Source: Mytilisepta virgata
Taxonomy: Eukaryota; Mollusca; Bivalvia; Mytilida; Mytilidae
NCBI GenBank assembly: GCA_028015205.1
Contig: CM051514.1
Coordinates: 45,710,150 to 45,774,149 of the forward strand
Direction: 5' to 3'
DNA: 64,000 nucleotides
Shown: positions 45,212 through 56,140 of the stretch, in pieces
Layout: every line of letters starts with the position of its first letter
Position numbering within the stretch: position 1 is the first letter of the stretch
The notes under the pieces: generated by a model
What the model was told of the DNA's origin: nothing
Databases searched by the model: none
What the model saw: only the letters and a program-made list of their open reading frames with translations
Position numbers and translations under genes: made by a program

Positions 45212-46429
45212 CTGGAAAAAATAATACTACACATTAATATTAATATACAGAAACTACAGTAAAACAATTGAAAAATAAAAGATGCAATATGAATGTAAGA
45301 AGATTAATATGCTAACCTCTTTTAGATCATAGCGACTAGAGTTTACTTATTTCAATATTTAGATATTGAAATTTATGCTGTAAGAAAAGTTATTAAAACA
45401 TCTATTAGATAGGATCTTTAATTGGAACCGTCAATTACAATGAAATTTCAATTTTGTTTCATGTTTAATCGGTAAAATTTCGTAGCTAAACACCTTACTA
45501 AAAACACAAAGTTTTATATTAGATGTATGATATGAGAACCTCTTTAAAATCATGATGAGTAGAATTAGTTTTAACGAAATAGAGCAAACATAGAAACTGC
45601 TGATGCTGTGGTTAGTCGTTTGCACATGAAATGTGGATTTAAAAGATTTAAAACTTGTAAAAAAGTTTGTTATATAAAAATAATATAAGTACAAGCAATT
45701 AGTCGTGTTGTATTAAACCAATACAATATCTTCCAGAGGAAATCTCCTCAAGGGTATTATCCATGCCGTTTTGCATGTTAAAACAATCGAACACACATGT
45801 TACAGTGATACATTGAAGGTATAAAAATAGCAAATTATTATTCATAAAGAGAGATCAACATTGAAATGTAGACAGCTGAAAAATAATCAAAACTGTTATA
45901 TAATCGAGTGATTCGAAATTCGAAGCTGACCACCAAAAACAATTAAATCAGGAGAAAAACATTTTTCAATAACAAATGCTACTGCAAAGTTCAAACATAC
46001 TGCTTCGAAGACACATATGCCTGAAACTAGAGTTACAATTTTATATTTTCAATCGTTATATACTTTGTTTTCGCCCCAAAACCCTTACACACAACGAATT
46101 CTTTGTAATTTGTTAACACAATATTGCACACCTTATTACTTGCACAATTGATTCTGTACAAATTATTAACGTTAGTATATTAGAACAAGCTTTAGTAGAT
46201 GTATGATATGGAGATCCTAGCTATTACTTCTGAACCATTTCATACAAGTTATAACCTAAACAAAATAATACTATGTACACAACGTATACAAATAAAATTT
46301 CTGATTTAGTAAATACAAAATATAACTTACCTTTATATCAATCTAACAAGTCATTCATTTTTAATATTAAAAATGAAAAACATAACATTAATAAATGAAA
46401 CTATTACCATATTGTATTTTACTATATCC

Positions 46430-46789
46430 TTAGTAGCCTCCAGTACCACCAAAACCTCCTTCATAACCACCACCAAAGCCTCCATAGCCACCGCCAATAC
46501 CACCGCCAAATCTGAAACTACCTCCCCAACCCATTCCGAATCCACCGCCCCATCCTCCTCCGTTTCCACCGCCCCATCCGCCTCCATAACCTCCTATTCC
46601 ATATCTACCAATGAGTACTGGAGCCATTACAATTCTGTATCCCCCTCCATAGCCACTGTACCCTCCATAGCCGCCTCCGCTATTCCCTCCATAGCCGCCT
46701 TCCATTTTTCCTCCATAGTCGCCTCCTCCATAGCCGGCTGTTGCGAAGGAAAGACAGACAACCAAAAATATGGCTACAGCGAGCTTCAT
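46430..46789 (-). CDS. Secreted glycine/tyrosine-rich structural protein, R2 copy
   Basis: The protein has 119 residues. Residues 1-18 are a signal peptide (MKLAVAIFLVVCLSFATA), cleaved before GYGGG. The mature chain is dominated by GGY, GGW and GGF repeats, with a single non-repetitive centre YRIVMAPVLIGRYGIGG at about 53-69. I chose the start at 46789 because the paralogue begins there and a TTTTTTTCAG acceptor lies 22 bases upstream; an in-frame ATG further up lies inside the intron. Such proteins occur in mollusc shell matrix (shematrin-like), byssus and glycine-rich antimicrobial peptides; the sequence does not decide between them. No C-terminal basic tail of the shematrin kind is present. 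Confidence 0.88.
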   Translation of the reverse strand: MKLAVAIFLVVCLSFATAGYGGGDYGGKMEGGYGGNSGGGYGGYSGYGGGYRIVMAPVLIGRYGIGGYGGGWGGGNGGGWGGGFGMGWGGSFRFGGGIGGGYGGFGGGYEGGFGGTGGY

Positions 46790-46810
46790 TTTAAGAATAG
46801 TATTTAAAAA
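46790..46810 (-). other. 5'-UTR part of the coding exon (R2)
   Basis: The acceptor CATTTTTTTCAG ends at 46811. Twenty-one untranslated bases separate it from the ATG. The layout is identical in R3 (56120-56140). Confidence 0.75.
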
Positions 46811-48625
46811 CTGAAAAAAATGACGGGAAAGAATCACGATAACACCCTATTGGACTACACGTGGCAATGAGTCGGCCGATAAAATGTAGGGAGGCAGTTT
46901 GCACCAAACTAGATTACAGAAATCTGTTGATACTTAGATAAAATATTTATATAAAAAAGCAAAACATAAATCTGATAACTTCGTTTAATTGGACAACTAT
47001 TTCAAACCAGCAACTATGAGAACCGTATCTAGTTTTACAGTGAAAAGGGGCATATTCTGAATTCCAACAAATTTTATTAACACTTATAGGAATCTATGTG
47101 ACAATACTGTATAGAAATTAAATGTATAAAGTTAAAAAATTATTTCGAAGTTTAGGTCACAAGCATAAATTAACAATTTCCGAAATTCGGTCCCTGTGGG
47201 CCCCAATTTGTTAAAAATCAAAATTCTAAAATCGTATTGAACATCTACGTATAATATGTGAAAATCATGTGTAGAAACGAAAGGCGTAAAATGAAAATTG
47301 AAAAAGGAGAGTAGGTCACAAGCTTAAATTCACAATTTGCAAACTTCGACCCTTATGGGACCCTATTTTTGAAAAAAAAATTCTGAAATCGTTCTGCGCA
47401 TCTACATATAGAATGTCACAATACTGTATAGATATCAAATGCATGAAAATAAAAATTAATGATAAATTCAGGTCACAAGAAAGTCCTCACAGACGGACAG
47501 AAGAACAGACGGACAAATATCGCCCCGATAACAATATCTTCGAACTTAACAGGGTGCACATTTCGTTTAATTACGATTTATCAGTTGTGCTCAAGACCTA
47601 AAATTTTGAAAGCAAAACTATTATTCAAAGCCCTGTATATCAAATTCAAAACATCTCAAATTGACAAAACGGAAAAGCCAAAGCCATCGGTCGAACATTT
47701 TAAAAATCTTTTTTTAAATGATACGAGCGTCAGTCCTCTCACTACATCCAGGGTTATTGTTTAACAACGGTATGAAACTAAAACCATAACTTATATCAAG
47801 TATATTTCAGTAATTTTCGAAAAAAGTAAAAAGCATTAAATAAAAACGATGCAAAAGTAATGATATTAACAAAAGGAAAAATCAATCTTAGGTAGTAATG
47901 TATTTCTGAGTTAGTTCGAAGTTTTGAATGCGCTATTTTAATAAAAGTATTTTGATATGAGTGTATTCTTACAAGAAACTATCTTAAATTATTAAAATAA
48001 AAAAAAAATGATATTAAAAATTGACATATTTGGCTTTTAGTGTTCTTATCATCAGGATCAGGTCCTTTAAAAAGATATAATGACTACACAATTAGTCGAG
48101 AAATAAATATGATCCAAAAAACCTGAAACAGGGATGTCACTATGAGATGAAATAGTTCAGGTAATTCATTAAAAATATAGAATTGTGACTGGAAAGGAAT
48201 GCAATGAGATCGAATCATGTGACATAAAACGGGAGATAATCACTTTATATCAGAATTATTGAAAGTACTGAGGCAAAAACATTATAGGTCAAAACATAGG
48301 GTTAAAACGCCACTCAATATATACGGAAAGCTCTGGGAGATATATGTTTAGATTCTATCCCAAACTGGTCCTTTTTTATTTCATTATTGAAAAGCAAAAG
48401 CGTATAGTTTAATTCCCAAACAAAACACAACACACAAAATACAAAATGTAAATCCTATTGCTTCCATTGCTTTTTTATACATCAAAAGTTAAAGTATCAC
48501 ACAGTTAATGAAAATGTAATTTTAATAATAATAAATTTAAATAGAGAATATAATGAATTTATCTCTTCTGCAATACAGCAATGAAACGCGATTTCCATCA
48601 GAGTTTAATATTAAAATACACTTAC
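46811..48625 (-). other. Intron 1 of the R2 glycine-rich gene
   Basis: The donor CG|GTAAGTG at 48626/48625 and the acceptor at 46811 bound about 1.8 kb. It contains the satellite-like monomers at 47050-47540. The R3 intron (56141-58003) is collinear. Confidence 0.7.
47050..47540 (+). repeat. Satellite-like monomers inside intron 1 (R2)
   Basis: Three degenerate units carry GTGACAATACTGTATAGAAA, AGGTCACAAGC and CCCTRTGGG landmarks, ending in GACGGACAGAAGAACAGACG. They are the same family as 4566-5035, 56395-56845 and 62940-63240. Confidence 0.75.
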
Positions 48626-48655
48626 CGTTATCCTGAGGCTTCGGTGTTGGACTGG
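48626..48655 (-). other. Noncoding exon 1 of the R2 glycine-rich gene
   Basis: About 30 bases (ending GCCTCAGGATAACG on the minus strand) lie between the expected start of transcription and the GTAAGTG donor. No ATG occurs in it. Confidence 0.6.
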
Positions 48656-48678
48656 TGCCGCTTTACAAATCTTCAGGA

Positions 48679-48686
48679 CTTATATA
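48679..48686 (-). promoter_or_regulatory. TATA box, R2 glycine-rich gene
   Basis: TATATAAG on the minus strand lies about 25-30 bases before the presumed first exon and is conserved with its surroundings in R3. Confidence 0.7.
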
Positions 48687-50567
48687 CAAAATAAATAATA
48701 TAAATCATCACTCATGCAAACAATTTTTTTTTAAATTTTTTTTTGTTGCTCATATATCATTTTGTGACAACAAAATACTTACTTAAATATGGTAGGTCGT
48801 AAAAATGATGAATTATATTTATTTTGTAGTTCCAACCTTTTTCATTTTCTTTTCGTTTTCGTTATGAAATACAAATGGACTTAAATATTCTTTATCATTT
48901 ATTTGGGCTAAAAACATCACTTACGCTTTCGAAAAATGAAAGATACGATGTATGAAATAAAACAAACAGATTTGGAATACAATTTCATAACCCTAGTGAC
49001 TAAAGCAAGTTTTAGAAACGAGCATAGGTAGGTTTTCTTAAGTAGCCACCGCTGCTTCTGGTCTTCACGTTTGGATTATTATAGCTTATGGTCTGGTTTT
49101 GAGTACAAGTGTATTGCCTGTTACGGGTAATGTCTGTCCCGAACCTGACTATCCTTTATGTTCCTGTTTTGCCTTCGTACAGGAAAGGTTTGTTCCATTC
49201 CCGAGAACATGGTATTTGCACGACAATATACTTTAAAACAATAATAGTTTAATTTTGATTTTAAGCCAAATTAGCAACGTTGTTAAGATATTACAACCGT
49301 CCACATGCAATAATTCCCAAATCCGCTACTAAGCTATTTCAGATGTTTCAGCTTGTCTTATTAGAAGTTTTTGGTCATGCAATTAAATCAAACCAAACAC
49401 CAAAAATTAATTTTTAAATTCAGTAAACTTCAAAGGTGATAGTTGCATTTTGTTGGCTTATAAAATTTAAAAGTGCAGAAAGACGTTATAAAAAGATGGC
49501 CACTAGAAATCTTTATTATGATAACCAGAAATGTTTTTCCAAAGTTAATGCATTGGTTCGAAAGCCTCAAAAATTATTTTAAAAAATAGTATGCATTTAA
49601 ATTTTCATCAATAACACGAAAAAGTGTTTTAACACAGAACGTTCAAATTCAAATTAAAGCTACATTTTCAAGGTTACAGGGATGTAACCGGAGAACACTA
49701 GTTTGAAGCGCATCAATGTTTGATAAAAATATATAAAGCTAGGTACAAATGATACATCCTCATTAAAAAGTAATTCATATTGACACCGCTTAATCATGTT
49801 CAGTCTGTCGAACGAAATAAGCACCTTTTATTGTATGTTTTAACAAATATAACTACCATGTTATTATTTTATTATTAATAAAAATAAATCTACAGTTTGG
49901 GTTACATACGAAACTTCATTGAAGGTTTTTTCTAGCACCTAATAATTTAAACTTTATATATACGTAAAGAGTCTTAGGAAGCAGATATTTTCTTTAAGTT
50001 TTTATTTATTTAATTATTTTTTTTTATTTTGGAGGGGAGGTTGACAATAAATTATTAGAAATCGTAGGTTGTTATATCTTCCTCTAGTTTATTGGGAGAG
50101 GGCATAACTTAACATAGATTTCCCGATTGGAAGCTTTTATGAGTCTAAATTTTTTTTTATTTTGGAGAACATATAATTTACTTGAGGTAATATTGGATTC
50201 TACTTTATTTCATCCTGTAACCATGTCAAGTTTAAGATTTAAAGATTTCAACCAGGTTTCGATTGCTTTTAGTTCACTGAAGTTTGATCTTTACCAGACT
50301 TAATTATCAACCATCTGATATATGATCGACATTTAAACTTTAACTTTAATATATGGAAGTATTTATAAACAATTTTGTATCGTTAGTGAAAAAATGTTTC
50401 AAACCTGAATGGAAATTTAGAAATGATTTGATTTCAATGCAATAGGGATATTACACGTGTGATGTGTATCATACGTGAAAGGTGAAAAAATGTTGTAGAA
50501 AAAGTTAAAAAAATACAGGAAACCAAGCTAAAATATTTTGCTTATATTAGCTATGTTTCTGTAGACA
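48687..50567. other. Upstream region of the R2 gene
   Basis: No gene. Collinear with 58065-59811 of R3, except for copy-specific indels such as about 160 bp near 49275-49430 that R3 lacks. It presumably holds the distal promoter. Confidence 0.5.
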
Positions 50568-51574
50568 ATAAATAAAATCAAGCAAATTTTAAGTTTTTCA
50601 GCCGTTTTATTGCGAGGTGGCCATAATGGCGTTTTTAAGCCTGTGCTTTATAGGGTAAGCGTCGTGGGCCTTTAAATGTGGTGTTTCCTCCAATGTAATA
50701 CAACTACAAGGGGATTGGAAGAGCATTTTATTCTAGAAATACATACTTAAAATTCAATTATCTTCAAATTTGGTCTATTATTATTATCATTTACTTTTCA
50801 TGCCTTAGTTTTGGTTCTGTAAACATGCACGTAGGATTAGAATTATAAAAGCTTTATCATTCGGTCATTTATTTTAACATTATATCTAGCTGCTAGTCAT
50901 TCTGCTAGTCTGTTTTCTCTGAACAGATCGTACTTTTTCTTATGTCAACTGAAATGTTTTAATTCTTGAAAATTACGTCTACCCAGCCCTTTTTTATATT
51001 TGTAATTCAATATTTTCTCACCGATATGTATGTCGGGTTTCTTAAAAAAAATAGGTGTTTGTACCTTCTGTTTGAGTATGTTACATGTACTTGTATTGTG
51101 ACTGTCATTTATTTTTTGTGTTGAGTGTATAGTTGACGTTGTGAAGACATGCACTTTTTTGACATGCTGATCTGAGCCTAATTAATGATTTTACATACTT
51201 TTCTCTTTGAAATTTGATAAAGAGAAATTTAAAGATTTGAAGAACAATTCAGAGATTTTGAGTCTGTACAATTGTAACGCAAATTTACGTTTGACAAGAT
51301 ACATGAAGTATTTAACTTTTTTGTAACGTTTTTAAGACGACGAGAAGGGAAAATGTCACTCAGCTACACATGGAGAATTGTTTTCTCAGGACAACGTTCA
51401 CAATGTATGCATACCTATGCTGAACTTGATAATTAGATAAATGGTAAATAATCTTGAATATTTGAAAACAAAATGAAAATAAACATATCTGTATCTCAGA
51501 AAATATCATTTTAATGCTATATTGCATTTTCCAGTTTCTTATGCATACTTTGTCTTTCCTTATTTATCGGCAAA

Positions 51575-51812
51575 AGAATATCGAAGCGACAAAACAGTGG
51601 GAAAAGTCCACAAATTCGAAGTCAAATGAAAAGACAAAGTCAAGAGAATGAAACACAACAAACAACCGCGACAAACTAACAGAATAAAAAACCTATAACA
51701 AACTAAACAAAACTATAACAAAACAGCACAGAAACTAACGCACTAGCAATGTGAACTTTCATAAAAGAAACGGGAATGACATCAAGTGCTCCGGAAGGGT
51801 AAGCATGTTCTG
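51575..51812 (-). mobile_element. Penelope-like 3' end in R3
   Basis: Counterpart of 41815-42052. It retains the family continuation GTTCTGCTCCGTCAACGG that R2 lost. Confidence 0.7.
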
Positions 51813-51859
51813 CTCCGTCAACGGCACCCGTCACATTGCAAGTGTTTAATCACTTTCAC

Positions 51860-51886
51860 TGATATTAGTATCTTTGGATTGTTATT
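51860..51886 (+). mobile_element. 27-bp remnant insertion of the hammerhead element's 3' end
   Basis: R4 reads CACTTTCACAATTTTA (61188 onwards). R3 has 33 extra bases at this point: TTTCAC duplicated (51854-51859 and 51887-51892) around a stretch that matches the last 26 bases of the hammerhead element (ATTAGTATCTTTGGATTGTT). It is an extremely 5'-truncated insertion. Confidence 0.85.
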
Positions 51887-53059
51887 TTTCACAATTTTAT
51901 ATACTCATAATGAAAAAAAAAAGTAGCCAAAATCGATGCATGCGCAAACATTCAATTTTCATCCTAAGATGGTAAAAGCTTTCAGCAGAAACGATTTTTA
52001 AATCCCTACTTATTGTCCAGGGAACAGCATATGTGCAGTTATATAAATCGGACCAGATATTTCAAAAAGCAATAAAGCAGCGATTATGAGTGGTAGAACC
52101 AGCGATTTGAAATGATTCTAAACTTTGGTAATCCAGTCACAGAGCTTATCCGAGCTGTTCTAATCACTGTTTTTTTTTTTTTTTTCCTCGAACAGATATT
52201 ATGTTAACTTGAAGTTAATGAATACTTATATTTTTAGCTGTACTGCATTCTTCTAACAAATATTGTTTTAGTTAAGTTTCTTGAATTTCCAAGTAAATCT
52301 TATCTAGAAATATCTAGAAACACAAAAGCTGTATTTAGTTTTTGAAATTGTGTAATTGGTCTGGAAATAAGATGTTGTTCACTGATGAACGAGTCGAGTA
52401 ATTGTGTAGAACATTCTGGGTGGAAACCTCTAAAATTTATGAATTAAATAGAAAATTTATTGTAAAACACATATAAAGTTACCACACACCTGCTGTGGAG
52501 AGATGGGAACAGCTGACAATTGATAGGAATACTTTAATTCTACTGCGGAAGAATTACACTGGGGATGGGGAGCGGAACATACATTTCAATACAAGAACTG
52601 TCTATTTTCATGAACACTATTTTGAGAAACGAAGCACATTGACCGTTGGAATATTCTATTTGAATTCCGGATTTTAAATGATATTATAATGAACTGTAAT
52701 TATTATTTGCAAATTTATTCTTTTAAGTACTAGAAAATCATTTGTAAATTTTTAAATTTTATTGAATCATAAAATATTATGTCAAAAATTACTAACTTTT
52801 ATAACAGAAGTTTCAAATTTTCTTTCGTACAGTGATACATTGACATTATAGCACAATAAATACTTTATTCAGGGTATACAATTAACAGTGTTAAAGATGG
52901 AATGGAATAAAAGAAAGTTAAATAATGAATATAACTAGAAAGCTATTGTTGAAACAGTTAACCCCGCAGCCCCACGTTTAGTAAGGACGCTTGCACAAAG
53001 TCCAAAATCTAAATTGGTATTCTCTATTTACAGATGTTATGCAATAAGTCTTTTATTGA

Positions 53060-53328
53060 AGGGCCTAGGTGGCCGAATGGTCTAGGTAGTTTGTCATGAT
53101 TACTAATTATCACTAGCCTGTCAACACTGAGTTTGCGAGTCAGACTCTCACCTGTGGCGGGATGTGTTCGACTCCAATCTAAATTGACAAGGATTGCCAA
53201 TTTTCATACCGAAGGTCGGTGGTTCTCTCCGGGTACTCCGGCTTCCTCTACCAATAAAAACTGGCCGCCGCGAAATAGCCAAATGAGCTGAAAACGGCGT
53301 AACACTCCAACTAAACATACAAACAAAA
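53060..53328 (+). mobile_element. SINE (family A) in R3
   Basis: Same insertion as 664-912, with both target duplications TCTTTTATTGA intact (53049-53059 and 53329-53339). Confidence 0.92.
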
Positions 53329-54489
53329 TCTTTTATTGAGTGATGAAATCAATCTTATATTTTGTGACGGCAAAAATCCTTCTACTTTATCTTTGACCAC
53401 ATGCAGCGATGCTGGTATAAACATGTATTGCAACAAGAAAAAGGGAACTTGACAAGTGGAAAATTGAATTCATTCCATTTGTCGTAAAGTTTTGTCTTCA
53501 AATGTCCGTTTTTGTAAATTTCTAGAAATATATCTAAATAACAAGACATCTTAGGTGTGTATGTAGTGTTCTTAATTTTAATTTGGATTAATTAGATTTT
53601 TTAAAATCTTGGAATAATTTACAATTACCAACAGTGTCTATTTATTGCAAATATATGTTTTCATTCATTTGTATTTTTGTTTGTATATTTTTATAACTCA
53701 TAAAAAGACTACAAGATTACGTTCAATCCATATCGTTCTGCAGTGTTAAATAGGAACCTGTGATGGATCACGGGAGCTATACCCACAGAGCTGCCAAGCA
53801 AGTCCTCAAGTTGCGGATAGGGAGATCCTCTCGTTTGGGGGGGAGGGGGGCTGGGGTGTCAGGTCACAATACGGAAAGCATGACCTCGGACCGTAGTGGG
53901 TAACGAGTTTGGAGAATGCCACACTCCCTGTACGATAAAGACCCTTTCTGTAGTTTCCAAAAAGAGTAGGCTGATGGCCGCTATAGAAGGATAAATGATG
54001 TTACCCTAACCAACCATTTACCCTTTTACAGTGGCAGTCAAAATTGGTTCTCCTTTGTGTACTGTCCAACCCCTATTTAGTTGTGTATGATAATTTGTTG
54101 AACTGGTTCTCGTCCTAAAGAAGCATTAAATATTTGCCACTGGAAGTTAAGCTAGAAACAGTCAATCAATCAATCAATCTATTAACACATACAAGTTATA
54201 AAAATGCAGGTTTTATGTCGTCATGCCAGAAATTGGATTCTAAGGGTTGCCGTAGTTGTAGCAATATGTTTTGAAATGGGACCCCGATCAGATCAAGGGG
54301 TCTATAAATTCATATATAAAATACAACATTGGAGTCATGAACTTGCACCAGAAAGACATTAAATATTATTCATCTGAAAGGCAAAGACAACATCCTATGG
54401 CCTTTTAACTTATTGGTGGAATAAAAAGAGGATTTAACTTCTATGGACAAATGACATACATTTAATTATCAGCAATACACCATAAAACT

Positions 54490-54589
54490 CAAATATAAAC
54501 TTTTTATTTGAAAATTAAACAAGGTTTGAAGTGTTAAATTCATAACCAAGCGTCTTCGTGTGTCTCATCTGATCTTAGCTTTTAGTATC
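54490..54589 (-). other. Putative 3'-UTR exon, glycine-rich gene in R3
   Basis: The acceptor TATTTTTTCCAG ends at 54590; AATAAA lies at 54503-54508. It would pair with the donor at 55643/55642. Confidence 0.5.
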
Positions 54590-55753
54590 CTGGAAAAAAT
54601 AATACTACACATTAATATTAATATACATAACCCATAAACTACAGTAAAACAATTGCAAAATAAAACATCTAGTATGAATGTAAGAAGAATAATATGCTAA
54701 CCTCCTTTAGGTCATGGCAACCAGATTTTACTTATTACAATATTTAGATATTGAAAGTTATGCTCTAAGAAAATTTATTAAAACATCTATCAGGATCTAT
54801 AATACAGTTTAATTGGAACCGCCAATTACAATGAAATTTCAATTTTGTTTCATGTTTAATCGGTAAAATTTCGTATCTAAACACCTTACTAAAAACACGA
54901 AGTTTTATATTAGATGTATGATATGAGAACCTCTTTAAAATCATGATGAGTAGAATTAGTTTTTACAAGATAGAGCAAACATAAAAACTGCTGATGCTGT
55001 GCTTGGTCGTTTGTTACCTGAAATGTGGATTTAATAGATTTAAAACTTGTAAAAAGGTTTGTTATATAACGTTTTGCATGTTAAAAGAATCGAACACACG
55101 TGTTACAGTGATACATTGGAGTTATAAAAATAGCAAATTATAATTCATAAAGAGAGATCAACATTAAAATGTACACAGCTGAAAAATAATCAAAACTGTT
55201 GTGTAATCGAGTGATTCGAAATTCGAAGCTGACCACCAAAAACAATTAAATCAGGAGAGAATTTTCAGTTTAAACATTTTTCAATAACAATTGCTACTGC
55301 AAAGTTCAAACATACTGCTTAGAAGACACATATGCCTGAAACTAGAGTTACAGTATTATATATTCATCGTTATATACTTTGTTTTCGCCCCAAAACCCTT
55401 ACACCACAACGAATTCTTTGTAATGTGCTAACACAATATTGCACACCTTATTACTTGAATTGATTCTGTACAAATTATTAACGTTAGTATATTAGAACAA
55501 GTTTTAGTAGATGTGTGATATGGAGATCCAAGCTATTACTTGTGAACCATTTCATACAAGTTATAACCTAACCAAAATAATACTATGTACAAAACTTATA
55601 CAAATAAAACTTCTGATTTAGTAAATACAAAATATAACTTACCTTTATATCAATCTAACAAGTCATTCATTTTTAATATTAAAAATGAAAAACTTTAACG
55701 AAAACATAACATTAATAAATGAAACTATTACCATATTGTTTTTTACTATATCC

Positions 55754-56119
55754 TTAGTAACCTCCTCCAAAACCACCACCATAACCTCCTCCAAAACCAC
55801 CGCCATAGCCTCCATAGCCACCGCCAACACCACCAAAACCACCTCCCAAACCTCCTCCCAATCCACCGCCCCATATTCCTCCTAATCCACCGCCCCATCC
55901 TCCTCCACCACCTCCTATTCCATATCCACCAATGAGTACTGGAGCCATTACAATTCTATATCCCCCTCCATAGCCACCGTATCCTCCATACCCTCCATAG
56001 CCGCCTCCGCCATTCCCTCTATAGCCGCCTTTCATTTTTCCTCCATAGTCGCCTCCTCCATAGCCGGCTGTTGCGAAGGAAAGACAGACAACCAAAAGTA
56101 TTGCTACAGCGAGCTTCAT
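55754..56119 (-). CDS. Secreted glycine/tyrosine-rich structural protein, R3 copy
   Basis: The protein has 121 residues and is the paralogue of the R2 product. It shares the signal peptide (one change, I to L) and the central YRIVMAPVLIGGYGIGG. The GGY/GGW repeats differ by several in-frame insertions, deletions and substitutions (for example MEGG to MKGG, and loss of the R2 SFRF segment). In-frame change across a repeat-rich exon suggests both copies remain under constraint. The ATG at 56119 is 22 bases from the TTTTTTTTCAG acceptor. Function alternatives are as for the R2 copy: shell matrix, byssal or antimicrobial glycine-rich protein. Confidence 0.88.
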   Translation of the reverse strand: MKLAVAILLVVCLSFATAGYGGGDYGGKMKGGYRGNGGGGYGGYGGYGGYGGGYRIVMAPVLIGGYGIGGGGGGWGGGLGGIWGGGLGGGLGGGFGGVGGGYGGYGGGFGGGYGGGFGGGY

Positions 56120-56140
56120 TTTAAGAATAGTATTTAAAAA

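Larger units (their letters stand above)
40606..50730. repeat. Duplicated unit, second copy (R2)
   Basis: A 10.1-kb unit that aligns along its length with R3 (50731-59984), interrupted by copy-specific insertions. It carries one glycine-rich protein gene (minus strand), a SINE-A, a Penelope-like 3' end and satellite-like monomers. Copies are in direct orientation, head to tail. Confidence 0.92.

Noticed and set aside
46373..46807. 144-codon Thr/Ser-rich open frame opposite the R2 glycine-rich gene
   Set aside because: It is the antisense reading of GGY/GGW repeats (GGN gives Thr/Ser/Pro-type codons on the other strand). It has no promoter or signal of its own, and its R3 counterpart is much shorter.
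47459..47764. 101-codon open frame in intron 1 of the R2 gene
   Set aside because: It overlaps satellite-like monomers, and R3 carries frameshifts near its start and in the T run near its end.
48045..48080. CTGATGA on the minus strand near CCTGATCCTGATGATAAGAA
   Set aside because: No GAA at the required place and no helices; R3 (57425) shows the same lack.
55663..55885. Short frames on both strands around the end of the R3 glycine-rich gene
   Set aside because: Frame-shifted shadows of the glycine-rich exon and its UTR; Val/Glu-rich reading comes from the same repeats.
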